A stretch of DNA of 64,000 nucleotides, taken from the NCBI GenBank assembly GCA_021770065.1, contig JAETRR010000002.1, forward strand, positions 1 through 64,000, written 5' to 3'. The first letter of the stretch is position 1. Every line of letters starts with the position of its first letter. The translations under genes and the position numbers were made by a program. This stretch comes from Lachnoclostridium sp. (lineage in GTDB: Bacteria; Bacillota; Clostridia; Lachnospirales; Lachnospiraceae). The notes under the pieces were generated by a model. The model had not been told where the DNA came from. It searched no databases and was given only the letters and a program-made list of their open reading frames with translations. This document shows positions 20,117-29,929 of this stretch, piece after piece.

Positions 20117-21163
20117 TCACTCCACACAGGAATAAAACAGCTCATGCTGCCTCTGCACCCTCCGGCGCACTTCCGCAAGAAATGTCTCCGGTCCCAGAAT
20201 CCGGATCACCGGGCCGAAGGAAAGAAGATCGATCAGCAGTTCCGTCTCGTCAGCCTGATCGTAACAGATGGAGCACAGCCAGGTGTCGCTTTCCGGCTCA
20301 TACACAGTCTGTTTTTCATAGTTGGCAAAGTGCAGCATACACCGCTCTAAGGCATTGCGTTCATTGCGGATGCGGATCTGCACCGGTTCCTCTGCCTGCC
20401 GCTGAAAACGGGTGATATCCCAGTCAAATCCTTGAGGGACCGGGTTTTTGGAAAGAAAGCAGCCGCGTATCCGGGCAGCATTCATCACATGGAACTGCTT
20501 TGGACGTCCGTGGGCGAGAGACACGCAGAGCAGCCGGAATTTATCGTCCTTCAAAGAATACTGAAAACGGCAGGGCAGAACCTCCAGAGTCAGAGGATTC
20601 CCCCTGCGGCTTTCATAAGCGGTAAATAAGGGGCATTTCCCGATCATAGCTTTCAGAATCGTCTGAAAGATCTCCCGGTAAGACGGATCTCCATAAGGAT
20701 CCCCGTCCGAATACCGGTCAAAATAGTGAAAATCCGAAGGCTCATAGAGGGCCGGAACATTTTCAAAGGCTTCTTCAAGCTCCTTCAGGGCGTCATCCGG
20801 AAAAAAGAGCCGGAACCGGGGATCTGGCAGCAGGGCTTTAAGCCAGGACTTTTGAAGTTTTGTCAGAGGAGGTTTTAAAAAGCTGTCATTTTTCCCCTTC
20901 TGCTCCCGTTTAAGAGCGCAGGAAAAACGCCCGTCCTCCTCCCTGTTAAGGAGAGGACGAAAGGCCCCTTCAAGGAGCTTCGGAAGAATGGTAAGCACGC
21001 CGTCCATAGAAGAGACGCTTAAAATATCCTCTTCCATTTCCTTCCGGGTTAGAGGTTTGGCCTCTGCATCCAGCAGGATACGCCGTATAGCCTGAAAATA
21101 AGAGCCGTAGATTTCTTCAAATAATTCCATTGTTCCTTCATTCCCGTTCCGCATATTTTTCAT
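20117..21163 (-). CDS. WYL domain-containing regulator
   Basis: WYL-like fold (QYSLKDDKFRLLCVSLAHGRPKQFHVMNAARI) next to a second WYL protein. Confidence 0.75.
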   Translation of the reverse strand: MKNMRNGNEGTMELFEEIYGSYFQAIRRILLDAEAKPLTRKEMEEDILSVSSMDGVLTILPKLLEGAFRPLLNREEDGRFSCALKREQKGKNDSFLKPPLTKLQKSWLKALLPDPRFRLFFPDDALKELEEAFENVPALYEPSDFHYFDRYSDGDPYGDPSYREIFQTILKAMIGKCPLFTAYESRRGNPLTLEVLPCRFQYSLKDDKFRLLCVSLAHGRPKQFHVMNAARIRGCFLSKNPVPQGFDWDITRFQRQAEEPVQIRIRNERNALERCMLHFANYEKQTVYEPESDTWLCSICYDQADETELLIDLLSFGPVIRILGPETFLAEVRRRVQRQHELFYSCVE

Positions 21164-21171
21164 TTCCTTCT

Positions 21172-22410
21172 TTACTGCTGTGTCCCCGCATACATCTCAT
21201 ACATCTGTTCCAAATCCCGGGTTACCTTTTTTAGAGCTGCCTCGTTGGAACACTGCAGATCCAGAATCCGTCCGGTAAAGGACTTTACCCAGGAAAGCAT
21301 TTCATTTGCGTCAAAAAATGTACCTGTATACAAAAATACATTTTCCCGGATCCTGAGAACCTCACCGCCCCGTCCCTCCCGCCGGAGCCGGTTTATAATA
21401 TGTTCTTCCCGTTTTTCGTCAATGTACAGTTTCATGCACAGGGTTTCCATACGGCTGCGTCCTCCGAAAGAAACGCCCCAGCAGGAGGCAAGATTTTTCT
21501 TTAATTTCTCCCGGTAAAGCTCATACTCCGGGCATACCGTAAGAGGCTCCACCCGGGAAATACAGTCAAGACGCAGGCAGTTAAATCTCCGCCTGGGAAA
21601 AAAATAAAGACAGAGATAGCGCCGTCCGGTCTGGGTGCTCACAAAGATCTGCAGAGGAAGTCCGGTAACCTGTGCCCGTTTTCCCGAGCGGACGCTGTGG
21701 TTCTCGAAGGTGATAATCCGGTGTTCCCTCATGGCCTCCAGTATCTTCAGCAGCACCTGATCCTCCAGGGTATGTACCAGAAAATAGTGCTTCCAGCAGA
21801 AGAGATCATTGTGAAGAAATTCACGATCCAGGAGCGTGCTTCCCACAATGCCGAAGGGCATGGCCTCGGAGCAGAACTTCACTGCCTGCATCAGGTCCCC
21901 ATAGAGAGGGGAGGCTTCCAGCGCCATAGGGGGAGAAAGACGGTAGACATAGGCTTTTCCGTTTTTTTGAACCTCCAGAATTCCAAGGCGCTCATATTCC
22001 CGGCATTTGTTCCGCACTGTCTGCAGATCGGGGACATGCTCCATATGCTCCGCCAGGAGATCGCAGAGGGCAAAAGCCGTGAGAGGGCCTTCCTTTTCCA
22101 GAAGATAAAGAAGGAAAAAATGGAGCAGAAGATCATTGTCCGTAAAACTTTTGGACTTCCAGGCGGCGTAGAGAGGATTCGTGGAAAGCTGCTTGCTGTC
22201 CATATGGACGGAAACCTGCTTTCCCCGGGCTGTGTAATCGGCATGAATATACCCGGACAGATAACTCTCAATCCGGCGCCGCTCATTGTCGTAGGTGCGT
22301 CCGCTTTTCTCCCCGAATTCGCTGCGGACCTTAAAGCCGTAGAGGAAAAACTGCCGCATATAATCCCGGATGCGCTCAAAATTTTTAATAAGCTCTTGAT
22401 AGTCGGACAT
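21172..22410 (-). CDS. WYL domain-containing regulator
   Basis: Long N-terminal region; GLPLQIFVSTQTGRRYLCLYFFPRRRFNCLRLDCISRVEPL WYL core. Confidence 0.8.
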   Translation of the reverse strand: MSDYQELIKNFERIRDYMRQFFLYGFKVRSEFGEKSGRTYDNERRRIESYLSGYIHADYTARGKQVSVHMDSKQLSTNPLYAAWKSKSFTDNDLLLHFFLLYLLEKEGPLTAFALCDLLAEHMEHVPDLQTVRNKCREYERLGILEVQKNGKAYVYRLSPPMALEASPLYGDLMQAVKFCSEAMPFGIVGSTLLDREFLHNDLFCWKHYFLVHTLEDQVLLKILEAMREHRIITFENHSVRSGKRAQVTGLPLQIFVSTQTGRRYLCLYFFPRRRFNCLRLDCISRVEPLTVCPEYELYREKLKKNLASCWGVSFGGRSRMETLCMKLYIDEKREEHIINRLRREGRGGEVLRIRENVFLYTGTFFDANEMLSWVKSFTGRILDLQCSNEAALKKVTRDLEQMYEMYAGTQQ

Positions 22411-22553
22411 GGTGATGCCTTTCTGTTAATCGGATTTATGGTGTTGCCGTCAGTAATTTGATTATACTACGGCAAAAGAAAGAGGGCAAGATGTTGACAT
22501 TTTTGCATCCTTTGATAGAATGAAAATAAGAATTTGAGTAAAGGAGTATCCTT

Positions 22554-23144
22554 ATGAGAAACTGGAGAAAATACTGTATACTGCTGGGCGTGCTTCCGGC
22601 AATGCTTTTCTGGGGCTGTGCCGGGAAAAATGCAGTTCAGAATCCGGAAGCAGAAACACAGAAAGAAGAAAATGCCGCTTCGGAAAAAGAGGAAAATGCT
22701 GCTTCGGAGGCTGTGGCTTTTGAAGGACAGGATTTGGAGGGAAATACCGTTTCCCAGGAAATATGTACACAATCAAAGCTTACCATGATTAACGTGTGGG
22801 CCACCTACTGTAACCCCTGTTTAAACGAGATGCCGGAGCTGGGAGAACTGGTACAGGAATACGACACGTCGGATTTCCAGCTGATTGGAATTGTAAGCGA
22901 TGTTGTCGAGGGGCAGGATGAAGATGCCCTGGCATATGCGGCAGATCTGGTGGAGGAGACAGGGGCAGACTATCCGCATCTGCTTTTAAATGAGTCTTTG
23001 TACAGCGGCCTGCTTGCAGAGGTATCTGCCGTGCCCACTACATTCTTCCTCAATGAAAAAGGAGAGGTTCTGGATGTGGTCGTGGGCGCCATGGACAAAT
23101 CTCATTGGAAGGAGAAGATAGATGGGCTTCTTGAAAATCTATAG
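22554..23144 (+). CDS. TlpA-like redoxin lipoprotein
   Basis: Lipobox LFWGCAG; thioredoxin motif VWATYCNPCLNEMPEL. Confidence 0.9.
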   Translation: MRNWRKYCILLGVLPAMLFWGCAGKNAVQNPEAETQKEENAASEKEENAASEAVAFEGQDLEGNTVSQEICTQSKLTMINVWATYCNPCLNEMPELGELVQEYDTSDFQLIGIVSDVVEGQDEDALAYAADLVEETGADYPHLLLNESLYSGLLAEVSAVPTTFFLNEKGEVLDVVVGAMDKSHWKEKIDGLLENL

Positions 23145-23274
23145 ACAAAAAGCATGGCTTCTGGGAACGGCTCTTGGATTCGCATTTCTGGGTCTGGGAG
23201 CAGCCCGTGGACAGCTGGAAATTGTCTGGAAAAAGGCGGTCATGATCTGTCTGGAGTGCATTGGGATTGGGTGA
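23122..23274 (+). CDS. CD1871A family CXXC motif-containing small protein (50 aa)
   Basis: Absent from the supplied ORF track; ATG at 23122 gives MGFLKIYRQKAWLLGTALGFAFLGLGAARGQLEIVWKKAVMICLECIGIG*, overlapping the redoxin 3' end. Confidence 0.8.
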   Translation: MGFLKIYRQKAWLLGTALGFAFLGLGAARGQLEIVWKKAVMICLECIGIG

Positions 23275-23278
23275 AACA

Positions 23279-24106
23279 ATGAGAAAAAATTTGCGGCTTA
23301 AGGTACAGATTTTCTATACTATTCTTACCAACGGGTATGTCTACGGGTTTTTGAACGGGAAAATCTATCAAGGGAACCTGAAATATGCCTGTGTACCGGG
23401 ATTGAACTGCTATTCCTGTCCGGGTGCCGTCGGCTCCTGTCCCATCGGGGCGCTCCAGGCGGTGCTGAATCAGAGGAGCGTCCAGATTCCTTTCGGGGTT
23501 CTGGGGTTTCTCTTTGTGTTCGGAAGCATTCTGGGGCGCTTTGTGTGCGGCTGGCTCTGTCCTTTTGGCCTGGTACAGGATCTGCTTCATGGGATTCCCC
23601 TGTTTCAGAAGCGGAAGCGTCTGCCTTTTCATTCAGTGCTTAAATACGGGAAATATATGGTGCTTATCTTTCTGGTATGTATCGGCTCTGCGTTTCTCTT
23701 TGGGGGTTTTGCAAAGGTTCCGGCCTTCTGCAAATATCTGTGTCCTTCGGGAACGCTATTCGGAGCTCTTCCCCTGCTTACGGGGAATAAGCTTCTGCGC
23801 AGCCAGGCAGGAGGGCTGTTCTTTTGGAAGCTTGGAATTCTGCTGGTGCTTCTTACTCTCTCCGTAAAGATCTACCGGCCCTTCTGCCAGTATCTGTGCC
23901 CCTTGGGAGCCGTATACGGCTGGTTCAATCGTTTCAGCCTGGTTCAGATCCATTGGGAAGAAGAGCAGTGTATTTCCTGCCATGCCTGTGAAGACGCCTG
24001 CCCGGCGGGACTTTCCCTTAAGGAGATATCGCGTTCTTCGGAGTGTATCCGCTGCGGCAGGTGCATCCGGGTCTGTCCGGCAGAGTGTCTGCATTTTCGG
24101 AAATGA
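23279..24106 (+). CDS. 4Fe-4S binding membrane protein (NapH/polyferredoxin-like)
   Basis: CGWLCPFGLVQDLL, CPLGAVYGWFN, CISCHACEDACPAGL, CIRCGRCIRVCPAEC. Confidence 0.9.
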   Translation: MRKNLRLKVQIFYTILTNGYVYGFLNGKIYQGNLKYACVPGLNCYSCPGAVGSCPIGALQAVLNQRSVQIPFGVLGFLFVFGSILGRFVCGWLCPFGLVQDLLHGIPLFQKRKRLPFHSVLKYGKYMVLIFLVCIGSAFLFGGFAKVPAFCKYLCPSGTLFGALPLLTGNKLLRSQAGGLFFWKLGILLVLLTLSVKIYRPFCQYLCPLGAVYGWFNRFSLVQIHWEEEQCISCHACEDACPAGLSLKEISRSSECIRCGRCIRVCPAECLHFRK

Positions 24107-24255
24107 AATAATAATTTCCTTTTATCGTACTTTTGGCTGCCTTTTATTCTTGCTTTTGGTTGACAAATGATGTTGAAAATTATTACAATTAAGATAATAA
24201 TTTTAAAGGATTAAAAAATGATATTATAAATTAAGGAATAAAAGGTTGTGGCGTT

Positions 24256-24878
24256 TTGTATCATGGAACAAAGACACAGAGAGGAAGAAGAATATTAAAG
24301 AACCAAAAGATGGAATATAGCCGAGGCGATGGCGAATGGCTGGGTGATGGGATTTACTTATATAAAGATAGAATTTATGCATACCGTTGGATTACGATTC
24401 AGTATAAAAACAAGCATTCAGGCGATCCGGTTTTAAAAGATCTCTTAGAAGAATATATGATTCTGGATGTGGAAGTTTTTTATGATTATGAGAGGACTTT
24501 TTCACTCTTAAATCCGGAACATAGGATGGAGTTTTTAAAAGCGAAAGAAGCATGTAAAAGAAAAGCAGGTTTTTCTGAAAGGCTTCGGGCATATAATTAT
24601 ACAGATGGTGTTATTTTAAATATTATGTTAAGAATATGGGGTATAGCAAAGACTATGATATGGTAGAAGCAGCTTTCCTGCTAGAGAATGAGGAAGAGAC
24701 AGATAGCAGATTTGGTTCATTGAGTGAATATCAATTATGCGTAAAAAATCCAGATAGAATAGGGTGTATAAAGGATGGCACATCAGAATTTCCTTTTGAG
24801 GAATATCGGAAAAAGCTTCATGTAGTAAATTCATATAGAACAAAATGCAACATCAAAAAAGGTATTTATAAAACTTAA
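24256..24878 (+). pseudogene. ADP-ribosyltransferase-like (DUF3990-like) toxin, apparently frameshifted
   Basis: ORF 24256-24666 (TTG start; LYHGTKTQRGRRILKN...GDGIYLY...AYRW) and ORF 24636-24878 (MGYSKDYDMVEAAFLLENEEE...YQLCVKNPDRIGCIKD) read as one protein after inserting 1 nt near 24630-24637. Confidence 0.65.
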
Positions 24879-24890
24879 AGGAGTGGAATT

Positions 24891-25127
24891 ATGAATAAGA
24901 ATGATGAATTAGAATATAAATTAAATAAAATAGAAGAATTTTTTGATGGTTTGTCACTGGAAGAATTTGAGAAAATGAGTTTTGAAGCAGGATTAGGAAG
25001 AATTAACGAGAGCAGGAAAAGTAGTTATGTTCTGGCAATTGATGGATATTCCAGTACGATTGCCAATTTTAACATAGACAATAATTTTGAATTTCAGATA
25101 AGTTGTGAAGCAGAGAAGGCGGCATAG
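24891..25127 (+). CDS. Putative antitoxin of TAC module
   Basis: 78-aa acidic protein between the ART-like ORF and SecB-like gene; ends 1 nt before the SecB-like ATG. Confidence 0.6.
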   Translation: MNKNDELEYKLNKIEEFFDGLSLEEFEKMSFEAGLGRINESRKSSYVLAIDGYSSTIANFNIDNNFEFQISCEAEKAA

Positions 25128-25128
25128 A

Positions 25129-25542
25129 ATGAGTAAAGAAATATCAGGCGCAATTTTTTTTGAAAAATATGAGGTTGTTGAAGTATCTTTCAAAAAAAAT
25201 GATGCTTATGATAGTGAGGAAGTAAGCGTTGATGTAAAAATGGATGCAGATATAAAAACGGATGATAACAAAGAGTCCATGATTGTTGAGTTAGAACTTA
25301 AGCTTTTTGAAAATGCTGTGGAGAAAGGATATCCTTTTGATATGTATGTTCTTGTAAGAGGATATTTTTCTGGAAGAGGAGAAGATATACTGCAATATCA
25401 AGCCAATGCTATTGCAATTCTTTATCCTTATGTGAGAGCACTTGTTTCAACTTATACAGCGAATTCGAATGTAACTCCTCTCATTTTGCCAACAATTAAT
25501 GTGAATAAAATGTTAAAAGAGAAAAAAGCAGAACTTCATTAA
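25129..25542 (+). CDS. SecB-like chaperone of TAC module
   Basis: C-terminal ILYPYVRALVSTYTANSNVTPLILPTINVNKML matches the SecB pattern (FPYAR..ISnlv..G.fP.l.l.PInf); N-terminal beta strands. Confidence 0.75.
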   Translation: MSKEISGAIFFEKYEVVEVSFKKNDAYDSEEVSVDVKMDADIKTDDNKESMIVELELKLFENAVEKGYPFDMYVLVRGYFSGRGEDILQYQANAIAILYPYVRALVSTYTANSNVTPLILPTINVNKMLKEKKAELH

Positions 25543-25599
25543 AAATGGATAATCAAAGTTTTGAGGCAGCTCCTCAAAAACTTTGAATACTCTAAAAAT

Positions 25600-25640
25600 A
25601 GCAGAGTATCCGGGTGAAAAGCGGATGCTCTGCTGTTTTT
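25600..25640 (+). terminator. Terminator after SecB-like gene
   Basis: AGCAGAGTATCCG-GGTGAAAAG-CGGATGCTCTGCT-GTTTTT. Confidence 0.8.
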
Positions 25641-25665
25641 AAGGTATAGTTGAACAAATTTTATA

Positions 25666-26175
25666 TCAGCACATTCCCGATTGAAAATTCTGCGGCTTTG
25701 AAAAACTCTGCTCTACTTTCTGCCGCACCTGCTGCTCCGTTAAGGGAGCAGAGGAGGAGAGTTCAAAGTACACATAGCCGTCGGCTCCCTTAGCGTAACC
25801 ACAGACCATATAACTGCTTCCTTCCGGAACTTCCTTTTCCAGAAAGAGACAGGTGTATGTTTCGCGCTCAATCCAGTTCCCGATGGTATAATCCACACCG
25901 GTCTCATTCAGCTTAACCACATGCTCGGATACATAGTCGGAGAGTACTTCATCCAGAATCCATTTCTCACGCTCCTGCAGGTTCACATAGGTAAGCTGTA
26001 TGGGAGAGGGAGCTTTGACAGGAAGTATGAATGCAGTAAGAGTGCCGTATTCTGCTGTTCCTGTGCTGCTGCCTGCCTGTCCGGCTGCCATTACCTCTCT
26101 TTTTGTCGGCATAAGAGAACATATAACTGCTGTAAGGCCGATTAGGCATGATAAGAATAACTTTTTCATAGACAC
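25666..26175 (-). CDS. Secreted hypothetical protein
   Basis: N-terminal signal peptide MKKLFLSCLIGLTAVICSLMP; no family recognised. Confidence 0.6.
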   Translation of the reverse strand: MSMKKLFLSCLIGLTAVICSLMPTKREVMAAGQAGSSTGTAEYGTLTAFILPVKAPSPIQLTYVNLQEREKWILDEVLSDYVSEHVVKLNETGVDYTIGNWIERETYTCLFLEKEVPEGSSYMVCGYAKGADGYVYFELSSSAPLTEQQVRQKVEQSFSKPQNFQSGMC

Positions 26176-26521
26176 CCCCCATTTCCCGGCTATGTTTTAT
26201 ACGCTGCATATTGTTTTCTGCTGTTTTTCCCAGTATACACAAAAAATATTACGAAACTATGAAGATAAAATTTATTTTGTATTATAATTTTGCTTGAATT
26301 AAAGTAATATTCAGAAAAAACAACAAATAGTAAGAAATATGGACAAAACCAGACAAGGATTACTGTTTACTCAGTGAATAGTACACAGAGGATAACAAAC
26401 TGTCACTGGTTATTAAAATTCATTGCAGTCACCTCTCCTGGTATGGTATAATTTTAACAATGGGATTGCGTTTAGGAGAGTCAAAGACCCTGCAGCAACT
26501 TAAGATAGGAGGAATTTTTGA

Positions 26522-28447
26522 ATGGCAAACGTAATATTTCGATTCGAGGACGGCGACCAGGTTACGGTGTCTACGGCCCTGGGGGAGAATCTTCTGGAGA
26601 CGGCGCGGAAATCCAACGTAGTGATTGACGCACCCTGCTCCGGCAATGCTTCCTGCGGAAAATGTAAGGTGAAATTTATCAAAGGAAAGCTCGATTCCAA
26701 GAAAACCCGCCACATCAGTGATTCAGAGTATGAGGAAGGCTGGCGTCTGGCCTGTGTGAGCCATGTGGCAGGAGATGTGGAGGTTATGGTGCCGGATATT
26801 GCCTCTGCTTACCGCAGCCGTATGAAGGTAGCTGACTTAAGCTCTCCGGAGGAGGTAGCCATCTTTGACGAATCCAAGCGGAAGATCGAGGAGGCGGATC
26901 TTCCCCTTCACAATAATATTCACATTGTGCGGATTAAGATGGATCCCCCAAGCCTTGAGGACACTATGCCCGATATCGAGCGTGTAATCCGGGCGCTGCA
27001 GGAGGTTACGGGGATTCAGTATATCCGGATTCCCTATTCCTGCCTGCGGAAGCTTCCCAATACCCTGCGGAGCAGCGGCTTTGAACTCCAGTGTATCATC
27101 GGACAGGCCCAGCGGCATGTATTCGTCTATGATGTATATGGTGCAAATGAGGATCTGATAGTGGGCGGTCTGGCTGTCGACATTGGAACCACCACTGTGT
27201 CTGCAGTAGTAGTGGATATGATAGACGGAAGAATTCTGGCAAAGGCATCCGCCGGAAACGGACAGATCCGTTACGGCGCCGATGTCATCAACCGGATTAT
27301 TGAATCCACCAAGCAGGGAGGACGCACACGCTTACAGGATGCTATCGTGGCGGAGACCCTGAACCCTATGATTCAGCAGATGTGCAAGGCGGCCCATATC
27401 AGCACGCGTCATATCTACCGTCTGGCGATTGCCGGCAACACTACCATGAATCACCTGCTTATGGGAATCAATGCGGATCCGCTTCGGATGGAGCCGTATA
27501 TTCCTGCATTTTTTAAGACAAACTCTTTCTATGCATCGGATATCAATCTGAAGGTTCACCCGGATGCCCACATTATTATGGCTCCCAATATCGGAAGCTA
27601 TGTGGGCGGCGATATTACGGCAGGCACTCTGGTGAGTATGCTCTGGAATCGGCCGGAGTTTTCCCTGTTTATCGACCTTGGGACCAACGGAGAGCTGGTG
27701 TTCGGCAATTCCGACTTTATGATGAGCTGCGCCTGCTCTGCGGGCCCGGCCTTTGAGGGCGGAGATATCAGCTGCGGTATGCGTGCCACGGACGGAGCTA
27801 TCGAGGCATGCACCATTGATGAGGAAACCATGGAGCCTGATTTTACCATTATCGGAGATGAGAAAGAGAAGCCCATCGGACTGTGCGGGTCCGGTATTAT
27901 CGATGTGATTGCGGAGCTGTTCCGCTGTAAGATTATCAGCCCCAAGGGGAAATTTATCCGTGACGGAAAGCGGATTAAGAGGGACGCTTACGGAATGGGA
28001 AGCTATGTGCTGGCTTTTGAGGAAGAGTCCGGCTCAGTGAAGGATGTGGAGATTACCGAGGTGGATATTGACAACTTTATCCGGGCCAAGGGCGCTATTT
28101 TCTCTGCCATCCGCACTATGCTGAAAACGCTTGATTTTGATATCAGCATGATTGAGCAGGTCTACGTAGCAGGCGGTATCGGAAGCGGCATCAATATGCA
28201 GAATGCCATCAATATCGGTATGTTCCCGGATATTCCGGTAGAATGCTATCACTATATCGGCAATTCCTCGCTGTCCGGCGCCTACGCGATGCTCTTGTCC
28301 ACCAAAGCGGAGCGGAAGGTCTATGAGCTTGCACAGAATATGACCTATCTGGAGCTTTCCACAGAGCCCGGTTATATGGATGAATTTGTGGCCTGCTGTT
28401 TCCTTCCCCATACGGACAGCTCTCTGTTTCCGTCGGTGGAACAATAG
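26522..28447 (+). CDS. 2Fe-2S ferredoxin + ASKHA domain protein (RACo/DUF4445-like, corrinoid protein activator type)
   Basis: N-terminal DAPCSGNASCGKCKVKF cluster motif; GGLAVDIGTTTVSAVVVDM, IAGNTTMNHLL, LFIDLGTNGELV. Confidence 0.9.
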   Translation: MANVIFRFEDGDQVTVSTALGENLLETARKSNVVIDAPCSGNASCGKCKVKFIKGKLDSKKTRHISDSEYEEGWRLACVSHVAGDVEVMVPDIASAYRSRMKVADLSSPEEVAIFDESKRKIEEADLPLHNNIHIVRIKMDPPSLEDTMPDIERVIRALQEVTGIQYIRIPYSCLRKLPNTLRSSGFELQCIIGQAQRHVFVYDVYGANEDLIVGGLAVDIGTTTVSAVVVDMIDGRILAKASAGNGQIRYGADVINRIIESTKQGGRTRLQDAIVAETLNPMIQQMCKAAHISTRHIYRLAIAGNTTMNHLLMGINADPLRMEPYIPAFFKTNSFYASDINLKVHPDAHIIMAPNIGSYVGGDITAGTLVSMLWNRPEFSLFIDLGTNGELVFGNSDFMMSCACSAGPAFEGGDISCGMRATDGAIEACTIDEETMEPDFTIIGDEKEKPIGLCGSGIIDVIAELFRCKIISPKGKFIRDGKRIKRDAYGMGSYVLAFEEESGSVKDVEITEVDIDNFIRAKGAIFSAIRTMLKTLDFDISMIEQVYVAGGIGSGINMQNAINIGMFPDIPVECYHYIGNSSLSGAYAMLLSTKAERKVYELAQNMTYLELSTEPGYMDEFVACCFLPHTDSSLFPSVEQ

Positions 28448-28481
28448 GCTGTAAGGATAGAAAAGAGTTAAAGGAGCAGGA

Positions 28482-29132
28482 ATGACGATGGAATTTCCTT
28501 ACGAAAAGGATAACAAGGAGCGGATTCCTCTGGAGCACTATCTGGAGGAATACCGCAAGATAGACCCTAAGGAGGCTGCTTTGCGCTGCGGTGTGGATTA
28601 TGATGAGGAGAGGCAGCAGTTTCATATCCGGCTGATGGGATATCCTTATCTGGCGGATTATCCGGAATTTGCCCTTCATCCGGAAAATGGCGGGGAGGGG
28701 GCGGTGCGTTATTCGGAATTGGTTCCGGCCAGGATCATTGTGCTCCGCTTTCTCATTTCCGGCCAGTCAGTGAAGAGTACAGGAAAATATCTTACCTACC
28801 GGGAGGTACCCTGGGGAGAAGTGTATTTCCGGCAGTTTGAGGGGCGGTGCCTTGCGAGGCTTAAGTTTGCTTTTGGATTTAAGCTGGATGAATTTGCGAG
28901 GGCAATGGAAAAATTAGGGGCAGAGAGGATCTCTATGGGAGATGCGGCCTATGAGTTTGAATTTATAAACGGCCTGCATGTGCGCTTTATACTGTGGGCA
29001 GGAGATGATGAATTTCCGCCCTCTTCGCAGATCCTGTTTGAAGATAATTTCCCTTATGCCTATCAGGCAGAGGATCTGGCGGTGGTGGGGGATATTTCCA
29101 TTACTACATTAAAGAGCCTGGCAGCTTCATAA
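28482..29132 (+). CDS. DUF3786 domain-containing protein
   Basis: Pattern GYPYLADYPEF...RIIVLRFLISGQ...TYREVPWGEVYF...FGFKLDEFARAMEKLGA; follows the ASKHA gene. Confidence 0.7.
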   Translation: MTMEFPYEKDNKERIPLEHYLEEYRKIDPKEAALRCGVDYDEERQQFHIRLMGYPYLADYPEFALHPENGGEGAVRYSELVPARIIVLRFLISGQSVKSTGKYLTYREVPWGEVYFRQFEGRCLARLKFAFGFKLDEFARAMEKLGAERISMGDAAYEFEFINGLHVRFILWAGDDEFPPSSQILFEDNFPYAYQAEDLAVVGDISITTLKSLAAS

Positions 29133-29241
29133 AGGAAGGCAGAACAAAAGACATTTTAAAAGCAGCGCTGTCGGATACGGTTTCAACAGCGCTGCTTTTA
29201 TGGGAGTTTATTTTATGGAATAATTGTACCAGTACCTGCTG

Positions 29242-29817
29242 CTAGGAACGGATCGGCTTTGCAGAAGCCCGGTCTGCCCCTAAGATCCTGGAAAATGCAT
29301 TTAAGAACACATAGATCAGAACCGTATAAACACCCAGGGCTATGGTGTTCTTCACAAGACGGATGGTCAGAAGGTACTGCCATTCCATCCCGTACATCAG
29401 GTGAAGCCAGAAAGTGGACAGAGTACAGGAAATGACGAATTCCGTGAGACCGCCGAGAAGGGCACGTCCGGGCGTGATTTTTGTGCGGTAGAGGAACATG
29501 CCGAACAGAAATCCCATAACGGCATAAGTCAGTGTAAAGCCCGGGAAAAACGGGGCGGACTGGGGAGTGACAAAGAAACTTATCACATCGCCGGCGATTC
29601 CGACGGTCATTCCCATAAGAGGACCGCCGTAAAAGGCCGCTGCTGCCAGGGCCAGGAACGCAAGGCGGAATTCCAGAATTTCGGAAAAACGGATGTTAAA
29701 GAGGGACAGCACCACGTAAAGAGATACGAAAAGTCCGCCTAAGCAGATACCCTGTACGCTGTGGATGCTTTTGAGCTGTTCCTTGAAGTGGAACGCGTTT
29801 TTGGAACATAATTGCAT
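29242..29817 (-). CDS. folT: ECF-type folate transporter S component (FolT family)
   Basis: Integral membrane protein of S-component type, preceded by a THF riboswitch. Confidence 0.8.
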   Translation of the reverse strand: MQLCSKNAFHFKEQLKSIHSVQGICLGGLFVSLYVVLSLFNIRFSEILEFRLAFLALAAAAFYGGPLMGMTVGIAGDVISFFVTPQSAPFFPGFTLTYAVMGFLFGMFLYRTKITPGRALLGGLTEFVISCTLSTFWLHLMYGMEWQYLLTIRLVKNTIALGVYTVLIYVFLNAFSRILGADRASAKPIRS

Positions 29818-29929
29818 AAAAAATACACCTCCTGTTATGTGGTGGGTTAATGGTGACTCTGCGGGGCTTATCCCCGCTTACTGTAATCATAAATAATATC
29901 TCCGACCACATTTGAGATGTACTCATCTG

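Noticed and set aside
21697-22461. 254-aa plus-strand ORF
   Set aside because: Antisense to the WYL regulator gene; shadow ORF.
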